A stretch of 64,000 bases of DNA from Pseudonocardia alaniniphila. Lineage in GTDB: Bacteria; Actinomycetota; Actinomycetes; Mycobacteriales; Pseudonocardiaceae. The stretch lies in NCBI RefSeq assembly GCF_022524485.1, contig NZ_JAKXMK010000003.1, positions 372,001 through 436,000 of the forward strand, read 5' to 3'. Both the position numbers and the translations under genes were made by a program. The stretch's first letter is position 1. Each line of letters opens with the position of its first letter. Under the pieces are notes generated by a model. That model was given only the letters and a program-made list of their open reading frames with translations. It ran no database searches and was not told the DNA's origin. Shown piece after piece: positions 1-8,157 of the stretch.

Positions 1-747
1 CTCGAACTCGCGCGTCATCGTGCGGTGCAGCGGCACCGCGATCGACGAGCTGTACACGAGCTCCAGTCCCAGCTCGGCCCGCTCCCGCGTCCTCGTCAAG
101 ACGCCCACGACGTCGGTGTAGTGGAACTCGTAGGTCTCCTCGTCCTTGCGACTCCCACTGGCGAAGTCGAGCACGCACTTGTAGATCCCGAGGTGGTGCC
201 CGGTCGGGCAGATGACCATGACGTCGTAGAGGGTGAACCTCCAGACGCGGTCCGCCCCGCTGCGACCGCGCGCCCGGTTGGACGGCCCGAACACCACGAG
301 CGGCCCACGACCCTGGTCGGCGAGCCGGGGCCGCCTGCGAGCCTCGGCGGGCGGATCGACCTCGTCGCTGTGCAGCTCCAGATCGTTCCTCGTCAGACCC
401 AGGCGGCGCATGGCCCGTTCGGCGGCCGCATGGAGGTCCTCCTTGAGAGTGTCGTCCATCTCCTGGTCCGACGGCTTCGGCTCGGCCGCGGCGAGACGGC
501 GCCGGTAGTCCGCCATCCCGCTGAGCCCCTGCAACGCCAGCACCAGCGCCAGCATCGCCACCAGGATCGCGAGTACCTGGATCCCCACCAGCAGCAGTGA
601 GCCCGCGACCACGACGGACACCACGGCGGCCTGCTGCTGGTGCCGTGCGCGGGTCCGATCGTGCTCATCGGGCGTGATCTGGAAGTACCTCTTGACGGCC
701 TTCTTGCGCTCGTCGCTGCCCGGCCTGCGTCCCACGGGTGCGGTCAT
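1..747 (-). CDS. Two-helix membrane protein, 3' end outside the window
   Basis: An open frame of 249 codons starts at an ATG (747-745) and runs off the left edge of the window without a stop. The first about 45 residues are charged (many Arg/Lys/His). Residues about 46-76 are strongly hydrophobic (VVSVVVAGSLLL then LVAMLALVLAL) and form one long or two short membrane segments. A soluble domain rich in Asp/Glu/Arg follows. No enzyme motif is recognisable and I cannot assign a family. The layout (short cytoplasmic tail, hairpin, large soluble domain) is typical of small anchored proteins of unknown role. Codon use is strongly GC3-biased, which supports real coding. Confidence 0.7.
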   Translation of the reverse strand, partial: MTAPVGRRPGSDERKKAVKRYFQITPDEHDRTRARHQQQAAVVSVVVAGSLLLVGIQVLAILVAMLALVLALQGLSGMADYRRRLAAAEPKPSDQEMDDTLKEDLHAAAERAMRRLGLTRNDLELHSDEVDPPAEARRRPRLADQGRGPLVVFGPSNRARGRSGADRVWRFTLYDVMVICPTGHHLGIYKCVLDFASGSRKDEETYEFHYTDVVGVLTRTRERAELGLELVYSSSIAVPLHRTMTREFE

Positions 748-1062
748 CGTCCCGCCCCCTCGTCCGCGATCCCGGCCTGAGCCTCGACGTCACGAACAGC
801 GTGATGCTGCACGGCTCCTCCCCCCTTAGTGGCGCCTTTGCCCTTCAGGTGCGGGGGTAGCTCGCCGGAGGTAGCGCAGTCGTTGCCGGTCACCCCGGCG
901 TGGTGCGCATATGCACACCTTCGGATGAACTACACGGCCGTATGGCACAGCGCATCGTCACCGTGATCACCCGAACGGCGGAGCGTTCACTCGGCCAAGG
1001 GAAGGAGAACCGGAGCAATCCGCTCTACGGACGGACGCGGCCGGCCGACAGGGCAGACAGCC
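748..1062. other. Intergenic stretch, no gene seen
   Basis: About 315 bases separate the 5' end of the leftmost membrane protein from the 3' end of the S4 gene. Short open frames exist but are Arg/Pro-rich and lack ribosome binding sites. An AT-richer patch near 905-945 could hold a promoter, but no convincing -35/-10 pair or terminator stands out. Confidence 0.4.
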
Positions 1063-1290
1063 TCACGCAGACGCCACCCGCGCCCGCTGCTCGCCGACCG
1101 CGACGACGTCCCCGGCCCGCAGCTGCGCTCCTCGCCGGGTCTCGACCCGCCCGTTGACCTGTACCTCCTCGGCCTCGAGCAGCGCCTTGGCATGGACGCC
1201 GTGCTCGGCGAGGCCGGCGAGCTTCAGGAACTGACCCAGCCGGATGGGGTCCTCCGCGATCGGGACGTCGAGGATCGGTGGTCTCGGCAC
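1063..1290 (-). CDS. S4-domain RNA-binding protein
   Basis: A 75-residue protein that is almost entirely one S4 domain. The core runs from IRLGQFLKLAGLA through EHGVHAKALLEAEEVQVNGRVETRRGAQLRAGDVV, the usual alpha-L motif in which a small domain grips structured RNA. Stand-alone S4 proteins of this size (YaaA/RlbA-like) are common in Actinobacteria and are thought to act on ribosomal or tRNA-related RNA; that role is family knowledge, not shown here. The start is a GTG at 1290; an upstream ATG is out of frame. The next gene to the right (MEDS regulator) is on the same strand 42 bases upstream, so co-transcription is possible. Confidence 0.85.
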   Translation of the reverse strand: MPRPPILDVPIAEDPIRLGQFLKLAGLAEHGVHAKALLEAEEVQVNGRVETRRGAQLRAGDVVAVGEQRARVASA

Positions 1291-1332
1291 GCGCCCATCA
1301 TCGCGCGGAGGCTCGCTCCACGCGTTCGGGCC

Positions 1333-2313
1333 TCAGCGCCAGTGGCGCACCCGTCGAACCCGGAGCCGGAACCACGCCCTGACCGTGGTGCCGCCGGCCG
1401 TGCTGCTGATCCGGACGAGATCCGCGAGCTGGTTCACGACATACAGGCCCCGCCCGCGGTACTGCAGGAGGCCGGGTCTGCGCCTGCCGGCAAGGGGGTC
1501 GAGCAGCTGACCCGAATCCTGGACCTCGACGAGGAAATGCCCGTTCTCGGTCCAGGTGCGCAGCAGGCCCGTGCCACCACCGTGCTCGATGCTGTTGGTG
1601 AGCAGCTCGTTGGCCACCATCTCGACGTCGGCGACCCGTTCCTCGTCGAGCCCCGCGCTTCGCGCCTCCGCCATCGCGATCTGCCGGCCCCCGCCAAGCA
1701 GGTGCGCGTTGACCAGCAGCGGCCGGTCCTGCGGCGGTTGCGGCAGCGGGCGGTTGACGTCGGCGAGCACCCGCTCGATCGAATAGCCGGTGCTCGCCCG
1801 GAGCGCACCGCCGTCGACCACCACCGGGTGCGTGGCTTCGACATCGGCCAGCACCTCCGGGGTGCGGCCCGCGGTGTCGTACAGGCACAGGATCGTGGCC
1901 GGGCTATCGGCGAAGGCGAGGTTGATCAGGGCCTCGTGCTGCAAGCAGGCGGGGTACTCCTCCGCACTGCGGCCGGACCAGATCGGCTCGCTGACGATCC
2001 GGACACGGGTGGCGCCGACGTGCTCGTCGGCGAAGGCGAGCAGCACGTCCGGAAGGATGCGGGCCGGGTTCCGCCCGACCTCGGCCATGTTCACGAACCG
2101 CACGCGTTGGGCGGCCGCCCCGAGCTCGACGCGCAGGGGCTCCAACCGGGACGCGGGCACGGCCACCGCCACCGGCTCGTCGAGGGCCAGACCATCGTGG
2201 ACGAACGGAACCGTGCCGGCCAGGAACTCGTCCAACCCGCTGTAGTACAGCGCGGGGTGCTCGAACTGCTCATCCTGCGACGGCACCGGTTCGATCGCGT
2301 AAGTCGCACTCAC
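1333..2313 (-). CDS. MEDS sensory domain plus anti-sigma-type ATPase
   Basis: A regulator of about 326 residues. The N-terminal half (HPALYYSGLDEFLAGTVPFVHDGL onward, with AVAVPASRL and later HEALINLAFADSPATILCLYD) matches the MEDS (DcmR sensory) domain. The C-terminal half carries the HATPase_c_2 fold: EMVANELLTNSIEHGGGTG (N box), VEVQDSGQ (G1 box) and GRGLYVVNQLAD (G2 box). This pairing is widespread in Actinobacteria as a soluble anti-sigma or light/stress-type kinase without a phosphoacceptor His domain. I chose the GTG at 2313 because a GGAGG lies just upstream; the frame is open further to 2367. The partner sigma or anti-anti-sigma factor is not in the window. Confidence 0.82.
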   Translation of the reverse strand: MSATYAIEPVPSQDEQFEHPALYYSGLDEFLAGTVPFVHDGLALDEPVAVAVPASRLEPLRVELGAAAQRVRFVNMAEVGRNPARILPDVLLAFADEHVGATRVRIVSEPIWSGRSAEEYPACLQHEALINLAFADSPATILCLYDTAGRTPEVLADVEATHPVVVDGGALRASTGYSIERVLADVNRPLPQPPQDRPLLVNAHLLGGGRQIAMAEARSAGLDEERVADVEMVANELLTNSIEHGGGTGLLRTWTENGHFLVEVQDSGQLLDPLAGRRRPGLLQYRGRGLYVVNQLADLVRISSTAGGTTVRAWFRLRVRRVRHWR

Positions 2314-2467
2314 GGTGCCCGCCCTCCAGATGTCCGCCCTTTTCGGGTGCCTCCCGACCGCGGGCACCCGAAGGACCCGTCAGCCCCATGCATCGGGTCC
2401 CGGACATTCTTACAACGGGTCGACCTTCAGGCCGAGCGGGATCGTTCGACATACCCATACGCGTCGC

Positions 2468-3475
2468 TCAGGGAAAGACGCCGCTGTACGCGTTGATCGC
2501 GGGCTGACCGCCGAGATGGGCATACAGGACCGTGGAATCGGCCGGAATAGTGCCGGTGCGGACGAGGTCGATGAGCCCGGCCATCGACTTCCCCTCGTAC
2601 ACCGGATCGATGATCATCCCTTCGAGGCCGCCGGTGAGGCGGATCGCGTCGACCGTGGACTGCACAGGGATTCCGTACTCGTCGCCGGCCCAGCCTTCGA
2701 GCACGATGATCTCGTCGTCGCCGAGCTCTCGGCGCAGGCCGATGAGATCGGCGGTGGCGCGAGCGATCTTCTCCACCTGGGCACGGGTCTCCGCGAGCTT
2801 CGCCGACGCGTCGATTCCGAGGACGCGGCGGGGCCGGTCCTGTCCCGCGAACCCGGCGATCATGCCCGCCTGGGTGCTACCGGTCACGCTGCAGACGACG
2901 ATCGTGTCGAAGAAGATCCCGAGCTCGCGCTCCTGCTCCTGCACCTCACGGGCCCAGTTGGCGAAGCCGAGGCCCCCCAGCGGGTGGTCGGATGCTCCGG
3001 CGGGGATCGCGTAGGGCGTGCCGCCTGCCGCCCGGACGTCGTCGAGAGCCTCGTGCCAGCTGTCCTTGAAGCCGATGCCGAACCCGGCACGGACGAGGCG
3101 CACGTCGGCACCCATGATGCGCGACAGCAGGATGTTGCCGACCTTGTCGTTCACCGCGTCGGGCCAGTCCACCCAGCTCTCCTGGACGAGCACGGCCTTC
3201 AGCCCGAGCTTGGCGGCGACCGCAGCCACCTGCCGGGTGTGGTTGCTCTGCACCCCGCCGATGCTCACCAGGGTGTCCGCGCCCTGGGCGAGGGCATCGG
3301 GCACGAGGTACTCCAGCTTCCGGGTCTTGTTGCCGCCGTAGGCCAGGCCGCTGTTGCAGTCCTCCCGCTTGGCCCAGATGCGGGCGCCCCCGAGATGGTC
3401 GCTGAGCCGTTCGAGCGGGTGGACAGGGCTCGGGCCGAACAGCAGGGGGTGACGCTCGAAGTCGTCGATGGACAT
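2468..3475 (-). CDS. acdS: 1-aminocyclopropane-1-carboxylate deaminase
   Basis: A 335-residue PLP fold-type II enzyme that would cleave ACC, the plant ethylene precursor, to 2-oxobutyrate and ammonia. The PLP lysine lies in [12 protein letters not shown] (Lys50) and the conserved Ser77 in GGVQSNHT. Near the C terminus, VYEGKSMAG supplies the Tyr-Glu pair and YAHLGGQPA the Leu used to tell true ACC deaminases from D-cysteine desulfhydrases, so the call is made at the level of the AcdS subfamily. An AAGGAG sits before the ATG. It lies 27 bases behind a GntR regulator on the same strand and is probably its target. The enzyme suggests a plant- or rhizosphere-associated lifestyle. Confidence 0.93.
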   Translation of the reverse strand: MSIDDFERHPLLFGPSPVHPLERLSDHLGGARIWAKREDCNSGLAYGGNKTRKLEYLVPDALAQGADTLVSIGGVQSNHTRQVAAVAAKLGLKAVLVQESWVDWPDAVNDKVGNILLSRIMGADVRLVRAGFGIGFKDSWHEALDDVRAAGGTPYAIPAGASDHPLGGLGFANWAREVQEQERELGIFFDTIVVCSVTGSTQAGMIAGFAGQDRPRRVLGIDASAKLAETRAQVEKIARATADLIGLRRELGDDEIIVLEGWAGDEYGIPVQSTVDAIRLTGGLEGMIIDPVYEGKSMAGLIDLVRTGTIPADSTVLYAHLGGQPAINAYSGVFP

Positions 3476-3502
3476 AGCTGGCTCCTTAGCTGGGTGCTCG
3501 GG

Positions 3503-4183
3503 TTACGGCGAGGACGAGCCGTCGAGAGGCGGGGTGTCGAGCAGGGGCGCGAGCGTCTGCCAGTTGGCCCGGGTGGCGGCCGCCGCCGCGTCGACGTCGC
3601 CCGCTTCGCAGAGCGCGATGATCCGCTCGTGCTGCGCGACGGAACCCCGGCCGCTCAACGAGGAGAAGCGCAGGCGTTCCACCCGGCGCAGCACCGGCGT
3701 GAACTGCTCGAGCACGCTCCGGACCGCGTCATTGGCGCACGCGGTGACGGGGACGTCGTGGAATTCGTCGTCGGCCGCGACCGCTGCCTCGACATCGCCC
3801 TGTCGCAACGCGTCGGCGAAGCGGGCGTTCGCCGCGCGCATGGCGTCCAGCTCGGCGGCGGACAGGTTCGGTAGCGCCTCACGGACGGCGAGCTCGTGCA
3901 TGGCCGCCGTCACCGACTGGGCGTTGCGGACTGCACGCACGTCCAGCGGGCTGACGATCGTGTAGCGCCCCGGCTTCGTGCGCACCAGACCGGCGTGCTC
4001 CAGCCGGGCCAGCGCTTCGCGCACGGGCGTGCGGCTCACGCCCAGCCACTCCACCAGGTCGGCGTCATTGAGCCGCTCGCCCGGGGCGAGAGTGCCGTCG
4101 ACGATGGCGTCGCGGATCGCCCGGTACGCATCCTCACGCAGGAGTGATCGAGGGACGAGACCACGATGCGACGGAACCGGCAT
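3503..4183 (-). CDS. GntR-family (FCD) regulator of acdS
   Basis: A regulator of about 226 residues. The N terminus is a GntR winged helix (LREDAYRAIRDAIVDGTLAPGERLNDADLVEWLGVSRTPVREALARLE). The rest is an all-helical FCD ligand domain with the metal-binding pattern DDEFHD, plus a late His (QHERIIALCEAGD). It is the first gene of a probable two-gene operon with acdS. I place the start at the ATG at 4183 rather than the in-frame TTG at 4219. The TTG is itself the first base of a TTGACA -35 box, and the transcript predicted from that promoter would begin at or one base before the ATG, giving a leaderless message. In known systems acdS is often under Lrp-type or other local control; GntR control here is inferred from position. 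Confidence 0.85.
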   Translation of the reverse strand: MPVPSHRGLVPRSLLREDAYRAIRDAIVDGTLAPGERLNDADLVEWLGVSRTPVREALARLEHAGLVRTKPGRYTIVSPLDVRAVRNAQSVTAAMHELAVREALPNLSAAELDAMRAANARFADALRQGDVEAAVAADDEFHDVPVTACANDAVRSVLEQFTPVLRRVERLRFSSLSGRGSVAQHERIIALCEAGDVDAAAAATRANWQTLAPLLDTPPLDGSSSP

Positions 4184-4219
4184 GCAAAATATTGCATGCT
4201 GCTCGTCGCGCTGTGTCAA
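4180..4219 (-). promoter_or_regulatory. Promoter and operator of the GntR-acdS operon
   Basis: Read on the minus strand, TTGACA (4219-4214) is followed after 17 bases by TGCAAT (4196-4191), a plausible sigma-70 pair. A perfect inverted repeat, GCATGCAA-4 nt-TTGCATGC (4180-4199), covers the -10 box and the ATG at 4183. The arrangement suits autorepression by the GntR protein and leaderless translation. No Shine-Dalgarno sequence is present before the ATG, which agrees with this. Confidence 0.7.
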
Positions 4220-4247
4220 GTCCGCCCGACGAACGCCGCCGGACGGC

Positions 4248-4541
4248 TCAGGCCAGCTGGTCGTCGAAGTGCTCCACCAACGGATCCTGCACGAAATACG
4301 GCATGAGCCGCGCGGCGAACGCCATGTAGCGCACCGTATCCACGAAATTCTTCACGCTCGACTCGACGGAATCCCATTCAACGATGGCCACGAAACGCGA
4401 AGGGTCCTCGACACCACGGACCAATTTCACCGACCGGCAGCCGACCGACACGAGGAGCAGACCACACACTTCACCGAAAGCGGAGGAAAACGCCTCTTCG
4501 GCTCCCAGCCGGACGTCCATCGTGACGATCTCGGTGATCAT
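4248..4541 (-). CDS. Antibiotic-biosynthesis-monooxygenase-fold (ABM) protein
   Basis: A protein of 97 residues with the dimeric alpha/beta-barrel pattern. It starts MITEIVTMDVRLGAEE, has a central VCGLLLVSVGCRSVKLVRGVEDPSRFVAIVEWDSVESS, and ends with an aromatic-rich tail (YMAFAARLMPYF). ABM-fold proteins act as small cofactor-free monooxygenases, haem-degrading enzymes or simple dimeric sensors, and the sequence does not say which. The ATG at 4541 is chosen because GGGGGGAAC sits directly before it; the frame is open upstream but that part does not look conserved. It lies just outside the acdS operon on the same strand. Confidence 0.72.
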   Translation of the reverse strand: MITEIVTMDVRLGAEEAFSSAFGEVCGLLLVSVGCRSVKLVRGVEDPSRFVAIVEWDSVESSVKNFVDTVRYMAFAARLMPYFVQDPLVEHFDDQLA

Positions 4542-4813
4542 GTTCCCCCCGTCGTCGGCTTCAGGGAATCGTGGCTCCGCCGGCCCGGCGCTCCACCCGC
4601 CGTCGACGAGCACGATCCGGTCACAGCGGACGACGGCGGCCCCGCCGGAAGGCGATCTCGTCAAGCCGACAATAACGAATCATCGCTGCGCAGCCGGTCC
4701 CCGGCGACCGAACTCACTGCGATTTGCGGATAAAGATCGCCGCGAGATCGGGTTATGCGCCCTCGCGGGGGCGGAAATCCGGATCTCGGGGCGATCATCG
4801 GGGATGCGCCGGA

Positions 4814-5467
4814 TCAGGCTGCCGTGCGTAGCCGCCTCGCGATGCTGATCGCGTGGTCGCTTGCGGCAGCGTGAGCGTCGGCAATCCGTTGGCGGGCGAG
4901 ACCTCTCAGGTGCGTCATTGCGGGGTTCGCGTCGGCGACGGTGAGCTCCGCCGCCGTGATCGCGAGGTCGAGGCCCCAGACGTCGGCGAGGATGTGCGAA
5001 AGGTACGGGGTGACGTGATCCCACCCCTCGCGATCGCTCCCCGGGCCGTAACCACCCCCCCGGGCCTCCACCAGCACGGCCGGACGGCCCGGCAGGAGCG
5101 GGCGGTTGACATCGTCGGCCCGCGGGTCGGTGATGATCAGGTCGATCCAGTGCTTGACCTGCTGCGGAACGCCGAAGTTGTACATGGGCACCGCGAAGAT
5201 GTAGGCGTCCGACTCGAGGAGTTCGTCGACGAGCCGCGCGGCGAGCGCGCCGGCCGAGCGTTGTTCGTCCGTGCGGGCGTCCTCGGGCGTTATGCGGCCC
5301 GCCACCGCCGCGGGCCAGACCGACGGCAGCGGATGACGCCCCAGGTCACGCCGGATGAACGCGGCGGCCGGGTAGGCCCGGCTCCACTCCTTCTGCACGA
5401 CGTCGGCGAGCGCGCGGCTCACCGACCCGTCTACGTGCAGGCTGGAATCCAGTCTGAAGAATTTCAT
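4814..5467 (-). CDS. azoR: FMN-dependent NADH-azoreductase (AzoR family)
   Basis: A flavodoxin-fold protein of 217 residues. The start MKFFRLDSSLHVDGSVSRALA provides the phosphate-binding loop for FMN. The segment SDAYIFAVPMYNFGVPQQVKHWIDLI is the diagnostic AzoR/NQO-like flavin motif, and GGGYGPGSDREGWDHVTPYL forms the second flavin contact. The family reduces azo dyes and quinones by two electrons using NAD(P)H, mainly as quinone detoxification. It is divergent from an ECF sigma factor gene whose start is 141 bases away, so control by that sigma factor is plausible but unproven. Confidence 0.87.
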   Translation of the reverse strand: MKFFRLDSSLHVDGSVSRALADVVQKEWSRAYPAAAFIRRDLGRHPLPSVWPAAVAGRITPEDARTDEQRSAGALAARLVDELLESDAYIFAVPMYNFGVPQQVKHWIDLIITDPRADDVNRPLLPGRPAVLVEARGGGYGPGSDREGWDHVTPYLSHILADVWGLDLAITAAELTVADANPAMTHLRGLARQRIADAHAAASDHAISIARRLRTAA

Positions 5468-5608
5468 CGCCTCGTCCTTCGTGATGATCAGTGGAACGAG
5501 AACGAGAACGACCCGTCTGTAGACTCACGCATCGTCTCCTGTCCCGTTGCACTCCTCCTGGTCCGGTTCGTCACCTCCTTGACGGATGCCGAACGGGAAA
5601 GGTGACCG

Positions 5609-6490
5609 ATGCACGTTCACGAGGGGTTGGCGGTGCAGTTCGAGGCCCAGCGCGATCACCTGCGCGCTGTCGCCTACCGGATGCTCGGCTCGCTGGACGA
5701 GGCGGACGACGCCGTACAACTCGCGTGGCTGCGGGCCGATCGAGCCGACCGCGGCGAGATCGAGAACCTGTCAGCCTGGCTGACCACGGTGGTGGCCCGG
5801 GTGTGCCTCGACATGTTGCGCAACCGCCGCACCCGTGCCGAGCAGCCCCTGACGAATGCGACCGACGCGCTCGTGGAGCAGCGGGGCGGCACGGAGCCCG
5901 AGCACGAGGCCGTGCTGGCCGAGTCGGTCGGCCTCGCCCTCCTGGTCGTCCTGCAGCGGCTCACGCCGGCCGAACGAGTCGCGTTCGTCCTCCATGACAT
6001 GTTCGCCGTGCCCTTCGACGAGATCGCGACCGTGGTGGGGCGATCCACGGTGGCGAGCAAGAAGCTCGCCAGCCGTGCCCGCAGCCGGGTCCGCGGGGTG
6101 GCGGCGATCGACGAGGTCGATCTCGCCCGGCACCATGCCGTCGTCGAGGCGTTCCTCATCGCCTCCCGTGGCGGAGACCTGAACACGCTGGTCACGCTGC
6201 TGGCGCCGGATGTCGTCCGGCGAGCCGACCGCTTCGCTGTGCCGGCCGCCACCGCCACCGACGTCCACGGCGCCCGTGCCGTCTCCGAGGAGACCCGGAT
6301 GTTCGCCCACCGGGCCCGGTCCGCTGAGGTGGCGCTCGTGAACGGGACGCCGGGGATCGTCGTCGCGCCGGGCGGGCGACTCGTCGTGGTGCTGCGCGTG
6401 ACCATCGAGCACGACCGGATCACCGAGATCGAGGTGATCGGCGACCCCCGCCGTCTCGGCACGCTCGACCTGGGCACCGGACGGAACTGA
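5609..6490 (+). CDS. ECF sigma factor with C-terminal SnoaL domain (ECF41/SigJ-like)
   Basis: A 293-residue RNA polymerase sigma factor. Region 2 is QRDHLRAVAYRMLGSLDEADDAVQLAWLRADRA and region 4 is LTPAERVAFVLHDMFAVPFDEIATVVGRSTVASKKLASRARSRVR. After residue about 175 the protein continues into a SnoaL-like alpha+beta domain (EAFLIASRGGDLNTLVTLLAPDVV, VNGTPGIVVAPGGRLVVVLRVT). In the ECF41 and SigJ groups this extension replaces a separate anti-sigma factor and tunes core binding. GGAAAGG lies upstream of the ATG. Such factors are usually encoded next to a target oxidoreductase; here that is the divergent azoreductase. Confidence 0.9.
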   Translation: MHVHEGLAVQFEAQRDHLRAVAYRMLGSLDEADDAVQLAWLRADRADRGEIENLSAWLTTVVARVCLDMLRNRRTRAEQPLTNATDALVEQRGGTEPEHEAVLAESVGLALLVVLQRLTPAERVAFVLHDMFAVPFDEIATVVGRSTVASKKLASRARSRVRGVAAIDEVDLARHHAVVEAFLIASRGGDLNTLVTLLAPDVVRRADRFAVPAATATDVHGARAVSEETRMFAHRARSAEVALVNGTPGIVVAPGGRLVVVLRVTIEHDRITEIEVIGDPRRLGTLDLGTGRN

Positions 6491-6496
6491 TCGTCG

Positions 6497-6659
6497 TCAC
6501 GGCCGTAGGTTGCGGGCACCGCACTCGACAGTCCGTGCGATGCGGCGCTGCCTCGTCTCCGGTCGCTCGGCCCTGGCGATCCACTCCAGCACGGCCCGCT
6601 CGCAGCCACGCCCGCCACTGCGCGCGGTCCGGCGCGTGGAACGTGCGCACGGCGGTCAC
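6497..6659 (-). pseudogene. YdeI-family remnant with internal deletion and frameshift
   Basis: The minus strand begins with a GTG (6659) in the sequence GTGA, which overlaps the stop of the upstream VOC gene. It reads VRTFHAPDRAQWRAWL, the typical N terminus of YdeI/OmpD-associated (bacteriocin-protection) proteins. After that the frame is lost. A second frame gives RAVLEWIARAERPETRQRRI and then a stop at 6499-6497, matching the C terminus of the same family. About 140 residues from the middle are missing. I read this as a deletion joining the two ends of an ancient, translationally coupled gene. Confidence 0.72.
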
Positions 6660-7081
6660 CCGGTGGTCCTGGCGGCGAGCACCTCGAGGTAGTGCGGGTT
6701 GTGCATGACGCCCAGGACGTTGCCGAACGGGTCGACCACCGAGGCGGTGACGAAGCCGGACCCGTCCCCGTGGTGGGTGATCGGCTGGTACTCGGTGGCG
6801 CCCATCGCGAGCAGCTTCTCGACGGTGCCCGCGAGGTCGTCGACGTGCCAGTGCATCACCGCGCCGCCCGGGGCGTTGCCTGCGCCGGCGGGGGCGTACC
6901 TGCGGTCGATGAAGCCGAGCTCGTCCGCGTCGTCGCCGATGCGGAACTCCAGGTAGGCCGGCGGGGCGGGCACGGCCGGGTAGGCGTAGTACGGCTCGAC
7001 ACCGAGCAGCTCGGTGTACCAGTCCCTCGCCGCGGCCAGGTCGTCCGCGTAGAAGCTGATGGTGGCGAATCCTCGGAACAT
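6656..7081 (-). CDS. VOC-family (glyoxalase/bleomycin-resistance fold) protein
   Basis: A protein of 141 residues formed from two betaalphabetabetabeta units. Unit one starts MFRGFATISFYADDLAAARDWYTELLGVEP. Unit two holds GGAVMHWHVDDLAGTVEKLLAMGATE and ends VVDPFGNVLGVMHNP. The residues usually used for metal binding (His in MHWHV, Glu in EFRI) are present. The substrate is unknown. I chose the ATG at 7081 because AGGGAG lies just before it; upstream in-frame codons are low quality. It is divergent from the broken HTH-WYL regulator gene and was once followed by a coupled YdeI gene. Confidence 0.83.
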   Translation of the reverse strand: MFRGFATISFYADDLAAARDWYTELLGVEPYYAYPAVPAPPAYLEFRIGDDADELGFIDRRYAPAGAGNAPGGAVMHWHVDDLAGTVEKLLAMGATEYQPITHHGDGSGFVTASVVDPFGNVLGVMHNPHYLEVLAARTTG

Positions 7082-7197
7082 CGGTGCTCCCTGGAGGTCG
7101 AGGTGGTGCCGGGTGGTGTCTCCACCGCGGTGAACGCCGTCATCATGCGGGGGTGAAGTGCTCATCTCATGAGCACTTTTCCTGAGACGATTGCGTC

Positions 7198-8144
7198 ATG
7201 CGCGCGGACCGGCTGGTGGCCACCCTCCTGCTCATGCAGGCACGTGGCCGGGTGACCGCGGCCGAGGTGGCGTCGGAGCTCGAGGTGTCGGTCGCCACCG
7301 CGCGCCGCGACCTCGAGGCGCTGTCCGCAGCAGGCGTCCCCGTCTACCCGCAGCCCGGACGCGGCGGCGGGTGGTCGCTCGTCGGCGGCGCCCGCACCGA
7401 CCTCACCGGCCTCACCTCCACCGAGGCGAGGGCCCTGTTCCTGCTCGCGGGCCCAGCGGCGTCCGTCGCGCCGCCGGTCCGGTCGGCGTTGCGCAAGCTC
7501 GTCCGGGCGCTGCCCGACACGTTCCGGGCAGACGCGGAGGCCGCGGCCGATGCCGTCGTGGTCGACTCGACGGGGTGGGGCGACCACACCGCGCACGCCC
7601 CGCGTTGGTCGACACGCTCCAGGACGCCGTCGTCCGCCGCCGCAAGATCTCCCTGGAGTACGAGAACCGCGCCCACCAGCGGACGCGCCGCGTCGTCGAT
7701 CCGTGGGGCCTGGTCGACAAGGACGACGTCTGGTACCTCGTCGCCGGCACCGAGAAGGGACAGCGGACGTTCCGCGTCGACCGGATCGGCGAGATGACCG
7801 TGACCGACGTGGTCGCCGAGCGCCCCGCCCACTTCGATCTGTCGCGCGAGTGGGAACGGGTGGTCGACGAGGTCGAGCAGCGCCGTTCACTCCTCTCGGC
7901 GACTCTGCTCATCTCCGCACGCCTGGTGCCGGTCCTGCGCGACCGCTTCGGCCGGCACTGCGAGCCTCTGGAGACCCGCGACGACGGGCGCGTCCGTGTC
8001 CGCGTCGCGGCGCCGATGGCCGTGTCGATCGCACAGGAGCTCGCCGGGTGGGGCGCCATCGTCGAGGTCCTCGAACCCGACTCCGTCAAGGCCGAGCTCG
8101 CCCGCCTCGGCTCCGAACTCGTAGAGCGTTACGCGCAGCGGTGA
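7198..8144 (+). pseudogene. HTH-WYL (YafY-type) regulator broken by a frameshift
   Basis: The first part (7198 to about 7600) encodes a DeoR/HTH_11 winged helix (MRADRLVATLLLMQARGRVTAAEVASELEVSVATARRDLEAL) plus a linker. The second part, in the frame one base earlier, encodes the WYL domain (RRRKISLEYENRAH, VVDPWGLVDKDDVWYLVAG, RTFRVDRIGEM) and the WCX tail (LGSELVERYAQR). The switch is near 7590-7610 (around HAP/ALVDTL) and equals loss of one base or gain of two. Either the gene is inactive, or it is a sequencing or assembly error, because both halves are otherwise well kept. It faces away from the VOC gene it probably controlled. Confidence 0.8.
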
Positions 8145-8157
8145 CGGCCAGGAGCGA

